Assembly: GCA_029531795.1 (NCBI GenBank)
Contig: JAPEIS010000006.1
Location: 1,860,001-1,924,000 of the forward strand
Origin: Sclerotinia nivalis
Lineage: Eukaryota > Ascomycota > Leotiomycetes > Helotiales > Sclerotiniaceae
DNA: 64,000 nt
Direction of reading: 5' to 3'
Part shown: in pieces, positions 10,019 through 21,726 of the stretch
How positions within the stretch are numbered: the first letter of the stretch is position 1
How the letters are laid out: the number at the start of each line of letters is the position of its first letter
Translations under genes and position numbers: made by a program
Notes under the pieces: generated by a model
Databases searched by the model: none
What the model was told of the DNA's origin: nothing
Seen by the model: only the letters and a program-made list of their open reading frames with translations

Positions 10019-12378
10019 ACTAAAGATTTGATAGGCGGATTCCTTGTTTTTTAAAGTTGAGCAATTTTGTGGCGCAGGTGCAGGCGCGAGTTGGATTTGA
10101 TTGGTGTTGGTTTCTTCGTTGTCCCCTTGTCCTTGTATTTCGTGTATTACACACCTTCTTCTCAAATTCCCATTCTTCTTCAATGAGCATTATGTAGAAT
10201 AGATTCAGGCTTTTACTTCCCCTGCACTACTAGCGTACCAAATTTTTATCAATAGTCTCCCCTTGATGGTATTTCGCGTAATTCGGCACTGAATAAATGC
10301 TGTTAACTGGGCGATCGAGACGTTATTATGGGACATTCGCATGGTTCAGAGCCGCCAAACTGTCAGGTATGGCCGAATAGTATCGATGTTCCCAGGTATC
10401 CCAAAGATTGAAATTTTTTGGAGCTTTCAAATGATATTATTGTCCGCAAATTCCTGAACAATCGATATTTTATCAAACATTCAATTGAATTATATTACGC
10501 GAATTGTCTAGCATATTCAGATGATGTCAATGTCCCCCCCCGGGTTGGTCAAAGATAATGTCCCAATGAGTGGATACCAGAGCGGTTAGTTCTTGGTTTG
10601 GAATCTCTGAAGAGAGCCCTTCTAGTCCTTCTAGGCGTTCTCATTGGAAGCTGTGACTTTCCTCCTCACTATTTCAAGATAATGCATTCATGCGTTGATA
10701 TGCATTGATATCATTTCGGGCGACCAGGCTTACACCCGATTGATTGATATTGATAGGCAAGTATTCGCTGTATTTTCCTAGACCTCAACCCTACCAAAAT
10801 TTCAGATACGCTGTACGACTGGATGGAAATGCGGGGAAATATGTCAACTGCGACATAAGACTCGATATGTTCTGCATGACTAGAGTGATAGGCTGGCAAT
10901 GCATGCCAAGTTCATCTATATCAAGAAGACAAATCTTGCATTGGCAAACGGCCGGTGAATCGCTGCATTGGGTCATGATGTTGCATCTGCGTACATATTC
11001 TGTGTAGGCGTTGATTCAAGGATCTTCGGCTTGGAAAGGGAAGCCGCGATCCGAAAATGATCGATCGCCAAAATCCTACATCTCCATTAGAACTAAATAT
11101 CAACTGTTTCTTTACTTTCGCGGATATCGCGTTTTGATTTTTCCGAGAAGATTCAAGTAACACAAACAGTTTACATTCATGACTCATATGGCCAACCGTG
11201 CTGTGCACCTGGGCGGTTTAGGCCTTTGTGTCAGTGTGTCTATTTTGCTTGGCCCGTTGAATTATAGATCCTAAACGCCGACCAATCACGCAGCTCGCCG
11301 CTGTTGGCTTACAACATTGAAGTCAACAGTAGACAGGCCTTTAGTTACACAAAGGCTTTTCAGCAACACACCATCCCGCTGAACAAGAGGAAAATTCTAT
11401 TCCGAGAGGAAGGGACGTTTTTGAAAATCACTACATTTCCCTTCTGATTTCTCGCTGAATCTGAATAATCCGAATCAGTATCCGCGAAACCGGTTTCTGG
11501 GTTGGACATGAAAAATAGGTTGGGGGGATTTTTTCATGCCGGAACTACCTAGTGGTCGGATTCGGCTGCGCTGTTCCAAATTGACTTATTAGAATCTGAC
11601 AGGTCATATAGTTAATAGCTTCTCTTTTTCAGTCCAATGGCATTTGCAACTTCTCCATATTAGAGTAGTTTGACCGCCCCCCTTGGTTCATGCTGGTAAT
11701 TCAAGCCACTATTACTTTACAAAAACCATATTCTGCAAAGTGCATAGGAGGGCATAACCCGATAAAGGCGGTCGACATTGATATCAAAATGGTACCCTAA
11801 AGCTCTTTCCCCAATCACGAATAAGTCATGCAGAATATATTTGGGAGACTAGGCTACTCGCATAGATGGCAGGCAGATTGTGGGGTATCTGAATCAACTT
11901 TGGAATCTAGAATTTTTACTTTTGTTGAGACCAACCATACGTTACACAGCTTGATTTTCATGGATCTCAGACCTTTTCTTTTCTTCTTTACTCTGGGAAA
12001 CGCCGTGGGCAAATAGCAGGGTGGCAATTATGCATTTACACATGAATAGTAATCTAGCCCTGCATATAACCGTTTGCTTTTCTTGTAACCCAAAGGCCTT
12101 AGTATAGTTTTCACCGACCGTTGAAGCAACTTCCCTTTCCCGTCGCTAACTCTTCAAGCTAATCCATGTCTATTCTGATCTGACCTTATGCGTTGAATGC
12201 CTAGAGTCTCTTAGTTGGTTATTGAAACTTGAGGCTTTCATTAAAGGCTTATCAAACCTATATCCTTGGACTCAGAGCTCCATAAAAGGATTGTAGCCTA
12301 CGATTTCCTTATCCGAGATTTAATCTCCTTAACATTCATTCATTGTTTTAATGTAGTCAAACTTTCGTACCAAACATC
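10019..12378. other. Long intergenic region (about 2.4 kb)
   Basis: Short frames on both strands, none with a recognisable domain or convincing splice structure. The left part is the 3' flank of the cupredoxin gene and the right part the promoter of the RRM gene. A short poly-C run (about 10,533-10,541) is the only conspicuous simple sequence. I see no RNA gene or transposon. Confidence 0.6.
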
Positions 12379-13766
12379 ATGCCTCAAGTTTTACCTGGTG
12401 ATGTTACTGGCCTGTACTATATTCTGGTTAGTAACCTTCCATGGTCATGTACATGGCAAAGATTAAAGGACTTTGCACGCAACCAAGATTGTACGGGACA
12501 TTGCCTTGCAGTTGAACATGCACAGGTATATCCTGAATCTACTTGTGGTTGGGTGACGGTCCGTGGAAAAGAAGACTTCCTTAAAGCACTCCGTAAGTTC
12601 ACCTGTTATGTAGAGATCATGCTAACTGAATTACAGAGTATCTGCAAGGTGGAATGATGGAGAATCGTGCTTTGTGCGCAGATGGCCGCAATGAAACGGA
12701 TTCTATCCAAGTGCGGGATCTTGCGATGCCATGGACGACGCAATATTCCTGCGAAAGCCCCACAAGAGAAACCACACCTCCAGCACCAATACCTTCAGTC
12801 TCTCCAGCACACTCAGGGCCCATTCAACAAATGTCTTTCTACCAAATGGCGCCTTCAGCAAATGGCACCTCAACCACCACTTCGATATCGACTACTTTTA
12901 ATGATCGAGGTATAACTCAGGTACGAATAGATGATCCCATTACCCTTTGCCATGATATAACCTAACAAACTCAGATCCAACAGATCCGAAGTGTTGGAAT
13001 CTATCCAAATGCCCCATTACCACCCACCTTTGATCCTATACTATATGCTGGCGATGTGGCGCCAAGCACGCCAATGTTTATACCACCTCTCCAACCGTTT
13101 ACAACATCCCCGCCTTTTCTGCCGATTGCCGAACAGTATGACACAATGTCAATTGTTAAAAGCAAAGTTATTATCACCCAAATCCCTCACCATGCGTCTA
13201 CCACTGATTTAAGAAATCTCATACACGCAGGAATCAAAGCCAAATTTCTGGATACTTTATCGGCCGAAAACCCCCTGGCTGCTTTATGCAGTATGAAAAT
13301 CGAGAAACATCCAGATGGGAGGCAAAAATCCCATGCATTTCTCAGCTTCGAGACATATAGTATGGCTCGAACAATAGTAGATATGCTTGACGGGGTAGAC
13401 TTCAAGGGAAGAAATCTGCGGGTAAAGCTTGCAAAAGAGGGGGCAGAGCCCAGACAAAGTCCCATAAGACCCACCGGCACTGGTTCTACTTCTATCCTAC
13501 CTGGGAGGGAGGGAGGGCAACCAAAATCACAGGTATCATCACAGGACACCAAACATTCGAAACCAAGCATTGTGGCGCCTCGGGAGAAGAATCTGCAGAA
13601 GTCGAAGGAAAGGAAGGGTGCTAAGGATGGAACGATGGAAGAGAGGGAGAGGGCGAGGGTCAGAGAAAGCGCGGTAGCTGCAGTGGCCACGGTAGCGGCG
13701 GATGCCAAGAGAGAGGCAATCCTGAAGTCGCCGATGGTGGTTAATGGCTCGGGAAAGAACGCTTAG
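12379..13766 (+). CDS. RNA-binding protein with two RRM domains, 3 exons
   Basis: Predicted 429 aa; exons 12379-12592, 12637-12920 and 12975-13766. Introns are 44 bp (GTAAGT, GCTAAC branch, ACAG) and 54 bp (GTACGA, CTAAC branch, CAG), both frame-preserving. A first, divergent RRM spans about residues 12-75 (YYILVSNLPWSCTWQRLKDF, CGWVTVRG). A second, clearer RRM spans about 232-322 (RNP2-like VIITQIP, RNP1-like KSHAFLSFET, ending GRNLRVKLAKEG). The linker is rich in Pro, Ser, Thr and Gln and looks disordered. The C-terminus is strongly charged and Ala-rich (KERKGAKDG, EERERARVRESAVAAVA), possibly a helix. This suggests a fungal mRNA-binding regulator, but I cannot assign an orthologue; similarity to meiotic or cell-size RRM regulators would be a guess. 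Confidence 0.85.
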
Positions 13767-16020
13767 TCTCAATGCTTCACGATCCCTGAGGCTGGTCCTC
13801 TCAATAACCTTCTTTTAAAGACGGCGGCAAGATTGATGTTTGGGGCAAGAGAGGGTGGTGTTTGTGTTTCTAGATACCCACAAGCATATGGTAGCGGCAA
13901 ATATGGGCGGTATGTATTGAGCATTCTGATAATCACTAGTGCTTTTCTTTTGCCTTGAATCTTTGGAATCATAGCAATATATTTTCTAGCCTGAATCGAG
14001 GGAATTGTTTCGGTGCAGGTCCAGGAGGTTTCGTAGTTCCTATTCAGACTTAGCAGTAGAAGATTGAAGCTCGTAACAATAAACATCATCTCACCTGATT
14101 ATGACTAGTCCAATTGTATATCAATTTTTAAAACGAAGGTGTGCAAAATTCCATAACTTTTTTGAGACACTAATCTCTCATGTTTATACTTTGATGATTG
14201 AAACTTAGAGTATATAGATATGTCGGCATGAACTGCTTGATACAAGGTATTCACAAATGATTTTCGGAGGCATCTATATGTACTTGTGGTTTCGAGCATC
14301 TCACAAGTTGGAGACCTGTAACGCCTCATTTTGAAGCGTTTGAGTCGTGTAGGTCTGGTAAGTGCTACTACCTCCATGTGCTACATACTTGTGCTTTTGT
14401 AGTAGGCATCTTCAGATATCATGACCAAGCATCAGCTGGCTGGGAATATCTAATTCACACGCACGTACTCGATATATTTATTTTCTTGGCGGCGATTGCC
14501 AAACATTGTTCCATCCAAACTTCCATGAAAAACATCGGACGAACACTCCAACATTTTCTTGGTGGTACAGTCAACATTTAACATTTCAGCCCGAGATTAT
14601 GCAGGTTTTCTTTCCCGATTATGCAAACACCCATTTTGAGACCTGCAACAAAACTTTCAGCACAGGGTCTGCACGTGTTTGATCATCTGGTGATGCTCAT
14701 ACTTTCCCTTGCTTTCCAATTTTTCTTTGAACTATATATGTAATTCGACTGTTGGTCTGGCCCCATGGGTAGGATGTAGTGTGACTGACACGAGAAGAAA
14801 ACATGAAATCACATGATACGATAATGACTAAACGATTTGTTGCATATCTGGAGTGACGCTGTTGAATATTTGTTGCATGTCTTAACGATGGTTGTAGTTT
14901 TTAGTTTTTTAGTCCTGCATGAGAGAGAAGCGCTTTACTGCGTTGGTAGTGGTGAAGACTATTTTTAGGCGGGTTGAAGGGGAAGAGAGATTAGATTGGC
15001 TGGGAGAGAGAGCGACTGGACTGGGATATGGAAAGAGGCCGATGCGTAGGAATGAGAAGACAGCTCAAAGTGCTCAAAGTTCATACCGGTAGGTCTTCCT
15101 TCTGGTATCACGAGTAAAATATCTCGGGACTGGGTGGGTTGCTAACAACTTGCCAACCATCTTTATGCAGAGTAACTCACAAATGTACGACAAGCTCAGA
15201 TGCAAGATTACGATAGCAACCCAAGAGTTGATTGACTCAACTACATCCTTTGTGCAATTAATTAGCTTGAGGCTGCTTGATATTCTTTGCTTCGGCCAGA
15301 TTCTTGCAGCTTTTTGTTGCATATCTCAGTTGAGTCCTGCAGTATCGACCCAATAAGGTGGGATCAGAATGATTATCTACTCATTTGTGTGAGCGTAGTA
15401 GTACAGTGTGCAGTGTACTTTGTGTGTAGCTGTACATAGAGGTTGTATGATTGATTGGTGGGTGAATGGCATATGACTTTGAGCAGCAGCTATTTTTCGG
15501 AGGACGTTAGGAAGTGGATAATAAAAACAACGAAACAGTACATGGAACGAATGATATGATGATGTTCAAAGATGATCATAATCTGGTACTGTAAATTTGG
15601 CAAGGGACCTGCCAATTCATTCTATTTCAATGTTGTGATTTGTTGTGATTTGTTTTGATTTGATTTCCGATATTAAATTTGGGAAAAACACCCGAGGAAT
15701 GATGGAGTGAGGAAGGGATGAAAGGAGTTGGAGTGCTGATGGAAGAAGTAGAAGCAGAAGTGGAAGTAAAGGTAAAAGGGTAAAGGTAAAGGTAAAAGGT
15801 AAAAGGTAAATAGTAAAAGTAAAGGTAAATAGTAAAAGTATCAATACATATAATATATTGATTCTTCATATATTGTCATTATTATGATGTCAAGTCAAAT
15901 AGTTTATAGTTGACAGTTGACAGTTTAGTCCGTATAATTACAATATCTTGGTTGTGGATTCACCGACCTCTTGTCATTTCCATTTTTCTATGGTCCGCAA
16001 TATGCGCAGTTACAGCAAAG

Positions 16021-16046
16021 TGGATGGATGGATGGATGGATGGATG
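16021..16046. repeat. (GGAT)n microsatellite
   Basis: Six consecutive TGGA/GGAT units in the region upstream of the coiled-coil gene. Confidence 0.85.
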
Positions 16047-16147
16047 CCCAAGCTTCCTGCGAGTGGTTTGTACTCCGTAATAACACTCAAACAACTCAAA
16101 CTCTCAAACTCTCAAACACTCAAACTCTGTACAACTTTTCATAAAAT

Positions 16148-16197
16148 CAATCACTCACTCACCCACTCACTCACTCACCCACTCACTCACCCACTCT
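16148..16197. repeat. CTCACTCACC low-complexity repeat
   Basis: Imperfect tandem units of CTCACT and CACC on the plus strand, adjoining a CTCAAAC repeat to the left. Confidence 0.8.
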
Positions 16198-16898
16198 AAC
16201 ATTCCACAAGACAACCAACCACCGTTATTTTGTGCGGAGTACAATCCAAGATACCTTGCTATCCAGTTTAGGTATTTTTCTATATTTAATTTTTTAATTT
16301 CTTAATTTCTTAATTTTTATGAATATCTTAATGATGATTGTAACCTTACACTGAATAATAATCTACTTACTGTTGTTTTTTTGGGGTATCTGTATTTGTG
16401 CTTAACTCCAACATCATATCATATCATATCACATCCATCACATCGATAACATCAAACCTTAAAACATCTTATGATCAACGGCTGCATTCTTCGAAATTCT
16501 GCTTCAGATAACCCCCACTCTACTACTACTACCCACTACTACTTTTCCATACGACGGAGTCTAGGAATCTAGAAATCTAGCCAGGATATTAGACCCTGTA
16601 CTAAGAGGAGATATTCAATACAGAAACGAGACATCTTGTACACAGCACGAGGGGGATATTCGAAACATACATTCCCTACTCGATATTGTCTTGTGACGGC
16701 ACGGCCGTAAATCAATTCTGACAAAACGATACTCGGATGATCCCTTTGGCACATCAGTAAAGCCATCCTCGCATGAAGAAGGAAGGGGGCAAGGATATTT
16801 ATTATCCATAATTACCTAGGTATTAAAAGGCACGATATTCGGTACCAATACAAAAGAGCTGAAGTAATAGAAACGGAAAGAGTATCCGAGACAACTTT

Positions 16899-16994
16899 AT
16901 GCCGAGGATTTCATTATGCCAAATCTCCAATCTCCTGTGCCGGCAGCACAGGGCAAGATACAGCCCCAGACACATCGACGAACACATTCCTTAA
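16899..16994 (+). promoter_or_regulatory. Upstream ORF overlapping the coiled-coil gene start
   Basis: An ATG at 16899 opens a 31-codon frame that ends with TAA at 16992-16994, out of frame with the main ATG at 16916 and overlapping it by about 79 nt. If the transcript begins upstream, ribosomes starting here would bypass the main start, which would lower its translation. The transcription start is unknown, so this is conditional. Confidence 0.4.
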
Positions 16995-18544
16995 CCCCAG
17001 ATACATCTCGAACGACCTCACCATTAAAGAAAGTATGGGTAGAAACCCAATCTGCAGATGAGGTATCCGGAGGAACAAATCAGAACAAAACCGAAGACTC
17101 TGTTCTCTTACCTGCAACTGCAGCCCTCGCTTCAAGAAACAACCCAGGGTCGTTAGATGAAGAGAGAGCTCCTTCGCGACGGCCTCGAACACATCAACGC
17201 TCTCTTACGCAACTATTACCTTCCTGGAGTACGCGTCAAAACACTCAAAGTCCACACAGATCATCGGAGAATTCTCCAACAAAGGAGGATCAACATTTCG
17301 AATACATGGCGTCCTTGACTGGAGATAAGGGTGGTCGAACAAGGATTCCCGAAAGGTCAAGGGGAGGAAGAAGCGGTTGGTTTGGTGGTTCGTCGGCTTC
17401 TGAAGTTGCAGGATTAGAGCAAGATGGATTGGACTCGAAAATGCCATCTGCTAGAGAACCCTCACCGAATCGAAAGCTCGAGAGAAAGGGTACTCTCCCT
17501 GTCCTCGAACTCAACTCTACTCCTGCGAAATCAACCGGCTCCTCGATGTTCGGTTTCTTTTCCTCCCCGAAAGCTCCTGCCAAAGCGATCCAACTACCCT
17601 CAGATCCGGATAGCGACGAATATCTTACACTTGACATCCACTCATCATTATTTCCACTCGGTGCAGCTGATCCTTTTTCGCCTGCTGCCTTCAAGAACCT
17701 CCAAAGCAACGCGGAAGGTCTCCTATTAAAACTCCAAACCGTATATAAACTTCGCACAATCCAATACAATGAAATGAAAGCCGAGAAAGATGCTCAAGGA
17801 GAAGAACTCGAAGAAGCCAAAATCCGCACCGAACATCTTAAACTTCAACTTGAAGATATGGCTGAGAAGTTCAATGAACAAGACACTGCTATGGAGGACT
17901 TGGTAAACCAACTCGCCGTAGAAAAACAGGCTCGTGTGGAAGAGAGAGATCAGCATATCGCTCAGATGAAGAGGACTGAAGAAGCAGCGAGGATATCATA
18001 TCGTGCAAGCTATTGTTCTACGGTTGGAGAAGAAGATCTAGGGATTCCACCAGACATAAGAGCTAAATGGAGGAAAAGTGCAGGTAGTACTGATTTGAGC
18101 GGGGAAAGTGATGATGATATGGCAAGTGGTGGGGGAGAAAGTGTCTTCTCGAGAAGCAGGAGTCCCACACTTACAGTCTCAACTGTCATGACCAGAGATA
18201 GTACAAGAGACAGTACTCCTGATGTCCCTTCATCATTTGGGCGTGTTGGTGCACTTCAAAGGGATGCTCAACTCACCAATAACCCTACAATAATAATTCC
18301 CACAAAACCAAAGCCCCAAACATCAGCCTTCAGGAAAATCCTAGGTATTGGCTCTAGCGAATCGAGTCCTACAAATGCATGTTCAAATTGTAGTGGTCAG
18401 GGAGCATCGATCGCGTGGGATACTGTGGGCTTATTGAGAGCTGAAAATAAGAGTTTGAAAGATAGGGTTAGTCATCTAGAGGGAGCAGTTGATGGCGCGC
18501 TGGACATATGTGGAGGTCTGTTTCCTGCTGGGTCCGGCTTATGA
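16916..18544 (+). CDS. Uncharacterised fungal protein with central coiled coil, single exon
   Basis: Predicted 542 aa without an intron. The N-terminal 200 residues are Ser/Thr/Pro- and Arg-rich (THSLTPDTSRTTSPLKKVWV, SRGGRSGWFGG) and look disordered and phosphorylatable. A short hydrophobic motif SMFGFFSSPK follows. Residues about 259-364 form a long amphipathic, Glu/Lys-rich coiled coil (NAEGLLLKLQTVYKLRTIQY through QHIAQMKRTEEAARISYRA). A second Ser-rich stretch precedes a CSNCSGQG motif and a short C-terminal coiled coil (LLRAENKSLKDRVSHLEG). The plan suggests a cytoskeletal, septal or polarity scaffold, but I recognise no named family and assign no function. The ATG at 16916 starts the long frame; an out-of-frame ATG lies 17 nt upstream. 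Confidence 0.85.
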   Translation: MPNLQSPVPAAQGKIQPQTHRRTHSLTPDTSRTTSPLKKVWVETQSADEVSGGTNQNKTEDSVLLPATAALASRNNPGSLDEERAPSRRPRTHQRSLTQLLPSWSTRQNTQSPHRSSENSPTKEDQHFEYMASLTGDKGGRTRIPERSRGGRSGWFGGSSASEVAGLEQDGLDSKMPSAREPSPNRKLERKGTLPVLELNSTPAKSTGSSMFGFFSSPKAPAKAIQLPSDPDSDEYLTLDIHSSLFPLGAADPFSPAAFKNLQSNAEGLLLKLQTVYKLRTIQYNEMKAEKDAQGEELEEAKIRTEHLKLQLEDMAEKFNEQDTAMEDLVNQLAVEKQARVEERDQHIAQMKRTEEAARISYRASYCSTVGEEDLGIPPDIRAKWRKSAGSTDLSGESDDDMASGGGESVFSRSRSPTLTVSTVMTRDSTRDSTPDVPSSFGRVGALQRDAQLTNNPTIIIPTKPKPQTSAFRKILGIGSSESSPTNACSNCSGQGASIAWDTVGLLRAENKSLKDRVSHLEGAVDGALDICGGLFPAGSGL

Positions 18545-19809
18545 GATGGATAATTGGAAAGACATATATTACCATAACCATTTTGAGGGAGCTGGGTTAT
18601 CTACCAGGGCATCACCATGATGAATTCCGCAACGACCCAAAAAAATACACCGATGACGACAATGACCCCAACCGAACCAACAGCAGTTTATATTATACCC
18701 CTTCTTGTTACTGATATATTTTTTCTTTCTTGGCTTGTACACCTCTCATGCGCCTCGCTACCATTGGATGGCTAGCCTTTCGGCATTGCTTATCATCGGT
18801 GGCTTTGCTCTACCTTTGGACATTTTCTTGGACTTGAACTTGGATTTATTTCTTGGCATACACATGGCATTTGCTCATTATGGCTCCGCTACACTGGTAG
18901 ATGGCATAGTACAGGAGTTGGCGGGTTTTTGTATCGTAGGGTATTTTCTTTGGCTGCGGTAATTCAGGAAGAATTCCATGTGTCCTGTCCTATTCTGTTG
19001 GGAGAACTCAGATAGCCCACGTATCTAGACAGTCATCAATAGATGAGTCGGTCATGGACATCTAAGTTCAATTATTTAACTATGTGTGCACGTGGTGATG
19101 TTATGGTGATTACAAGGAAAAACTATAGATGGTACCAATAGATAAAGTCAACTCAAATTCACCTTGGCCTGGCCGGTTGATATAGGGGTGCTGTCTTGTT
19201 TCATAGTCATCATAAGGAATCTGGAAATGGACTTTGGGACTCGCCATAAAAGCAGGCTCGCTGGAAGTATAGCAAAATACTCTATCAAAACAAACGTATA
19301 TTCCTGATTGCCTTGGCTCCAGACTCATCCTACTTAGTCGCCAACAATAACAACGACGTGAGTTATAACATCTATCTACAATCTGCGATGAACAACAATA
19401 TCTATCTATCTTCCTTGCCAAATGATGCGACATGACAATGCCGTTAGTTTGCTCTACAAAACATTGGGTGGGCCCTTCCAGTTCCCAATATCACAATGCC
19501 ACTGTCATTCACAAGGTCATATCAACATGTATAAGATTTTCAGTATGTAATGTACGGCCAAGTTGGTCAGCACAGATTCGATCAATTCCACGGAAATAGC
19601 TATCACTACCAATATAAATAGCCAACGTACGCATAACCTCCAGTGATATCAGCAGCTCTCCATTCCATCATCATAACTATCGTCTAGATCATTGTAAGCT
19701 CAAAAAGATCGTGGTTTTGGGTCCGAGGAGCATCTATCCATCCGATTTTCCATCACGCTTCCGCCGCAAATCCTGCAAGTGAAAGGTGTGCCGTGCGTGA
19801 AAGAAAACA
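18545..19809. other. Convergent 3' region between the coiled-coil gene and hemA
   Basis: The flanking genes converge here, so both 3' UTRs fall in it. Short frames include one on the plus strand at 18,618-18,776 (about 52 codons with a hydrophobic stretch) and one on the minus strand near 19,110-19,433. Neither has a family signature, so I do not call them genes. Confidence 0.55.
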
Positions 19810-21726
19810 CTACTGAGCCGCAGCACTGACAGCCTTGGCTATTTCTTTGGTCTCCCGCTCTAAAAGCGCCTCCATGATACCCACCGGACCGGCGGCCTTC
19901 ATCTCCTTAACGACTTGATCAACACAAAGTTGTTCGTCGGTCCAAAGAGGTTCTGGAACCTCACCGCCAGCTTCGCCTACACCAATAAAACCACCTTCAG
20001 CGGCCCATTCGGAGGTTCGTTTAATGCCAAGTTCTGTGAATACAGAATCAACGGCGTTAACGAGATGCTCACGATATTCGCGAACATGGCCTGGTGTTGG
20101 AGTGATACGAAGACGCTCCTGACCAACCGGAACAGTGGGATAATTGATGGATTGCACATAGATGCCGTGGACTTCAAGCAGCATATCAGATGCACGTTTG
20201 GCAAGTTCCGCGTTTCCAACTAAAACGGGGATGATGTGAGATGGATTGGGGATGACGGGAATATCGCGCTCACTAAGTGAGTCTTTGACAGCTCGGGTAT
20301 GGAGCTGTTGGAGACGGCGGTCACCTTGGTATTGCGATTGATATTCTATGGCGGTTTGTGCACCGGCCATGGTCGCGGGTGGAAGAGAGGTGGTGAAAAT
20401 GAAACCAGGAGCAAGAGATCGGATGGCGTCGACCATCTTATGAGATCCGGCGATATAGCCACCAACACAACCGTATGCTTTGCCTAAAGTTCCAGTGATG
20501 ATGTCCACGCGATCCATGATGGTGCCTTGGGGACGACCTGCAAGATGAGCTTCATAGTCTAAATGTTCTGCTACACCAGCGCCGTGTGGTCCATACATGC
20601 CTACCGCATGGACTTCATCGAGAAAGGTAAGTGCGCCGTATTTCTCGGCTAAATCACAAATTCCTTCGATTGGGCCAATTGAGCCGCACATGCTGTACAC
20701 AGATTCGAATGCAATGATCTTAGGGATTTCACGTGGAAGAGATGCCAACTTGGCCTCTAAATCTTCCAAATCATTGTGTTTGAAGACAATCTTCTTCGCG
20801 CCAGAATGTCTAATACCCTGAATCATAGATGCATGGTTCAACGAATCGGACAAAATGACACAATCAGGCAACTTGCTACCAAGTGTCGCAAGAGTCGCAT
20901 CGTTCGCAACATAGCACGAAGTAAAAACAAGCGCAGCATCCTTAGCATGAAGTTTTGCAATTGAGGCCTCAAGACCAACCGCATGTTGATTGTGACCGGA
21001 AATATTTCTGGTCCCGCCAGCACCAGCACCATATTCATCAAGAGTTTCATGCATCGTCTTTAGAACTTGGGGGTTCCGGCCCATTCCAAGATAGTCGTTA
21101 GAGCACCATACCGTCACCTTTTCGTTCTTGTTGGCCATGTGAGCCCGGGGGAATTCCTTGGCCAAACGGTTGATATTGTTGAAATAGCGGTAGGACTTAT
21201 CCTTGTGCTTCTTGTCCAATTCCGCATTGTAAAAGTCTTCGTAATCGAACTTGGTGCCTTTAGATTGTTCATGGCGACTAGCTTGGGCTGGCTGACGCGT
21301 TTGCTTGATATGTTGAAATGGCACTATTCATCTTACGTGAGAATGTGACTCGACTTGAACAATGGGGTGGGTTCAAAAGAAATACATACCACTTTCACGG
21401 CCAAACACAGTATCCTCGACAGCCCTCGCTTCATGGGATCTGCTGGTATGAAGCTTTGCTTTTCCAGTGCTAACTTTACCGGAAAAGGCTCGAATGGCCC
21501 TCATGGCAGCAACGCCACCAAATCCGACCTTTCCGGCCTTTGCGGTTTGGACAGCGAGAGCTTTGCCCATGACTGGACAGCGACCTGCAATGGTCTGCAG
21601 GTTCGACATACTTCCGCCACCTGGAGAGGCATGAGGACGAGCGGATGTTGAGAGAGATCGGAGGGTTGCCGGGGAGGTCTTTTGAAGAAATGGGCACATA
21701 GCCCGCCCTTTGAGTACTGCTTCCAT
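19810..21726 (-). CDS. hemA: 5-aminolevulinate synthase, mitochondrial, 2 exons
   Basis: Predicted 616 aa; minus-strand exons 21726-21390 and 21323-19810, intron 66 bp (GTATGT donor, AATAG acceptor). It catalyses the PLP-dependent condensation of glycine with succinyl-CoA, the first step of heme synthesis, in the mitochondrial matrix. The N-terminus is a basic presequence carrying two Cys-Pro heme-regulatory motifs, RAMCPFL (C11) and AGRCPVMG (C50). The catalytic core starts at FDYEDFYN and includes [55 protein letters not shown] and [14 protein letters not shown], where the Lys (about residue 394) is the PLP lysine. The C-terminal block [16 protein letters not shown] is intact. Length and order match fungal ALAS. 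The CP motifs suggest feedback by heme on import. A nearer AG before ATGAAT would give an immediate stop, so the TAG acceptor at 21324-21326 was chosen. Confidence 0.96.

Larger units (their letters stand above)
13767..16915. other. Long intergenic region (about 3.1 kb) rich in simple repeats
   Basis: No gene is supported. There is a GGTAAA-rich tract (about 15,765-15,838), a (GGAT)n tract (16,021-16,046), CTCAAAC repeats (about 16,086-16,127) and CTCACTCACC repeats (about 16,148-16,197). The right end must contain the promoter and leader of the coiled-coil gene. The size and simple-repeat content would suit a long fungal promoter or leader. Confidence 0.6.

Noticed and set aside
13187..13772. 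Minus-strand frames of up to 173 codons opposite the RRM gene
   Set aside because: Antisense shadows of the second RRM and charged tail; no motif of their own.
17290..17956. Minus-strand frames opposite the coiled-coil gene
   Set aside because: Mirror of biased codon composition on the sense strand; the sense frame is 542 codons without interruption.
18618..18962. Small membrane-protein-like frames downstream of the coiled-coil gene
   Set aside because: About 52 codons with a hydrophobic stretch, then a stop, and a second frame overlapping in another phase; no family or splice evidence, and it lies in the expected 3' UTR.
19110..19433. 107-codon minus-strand frame between the coiled-coil gene and hemA
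   Set aside because: Cys/Arg-rich start typical of non-coding DNA and no recognisable domain; left uncalled.
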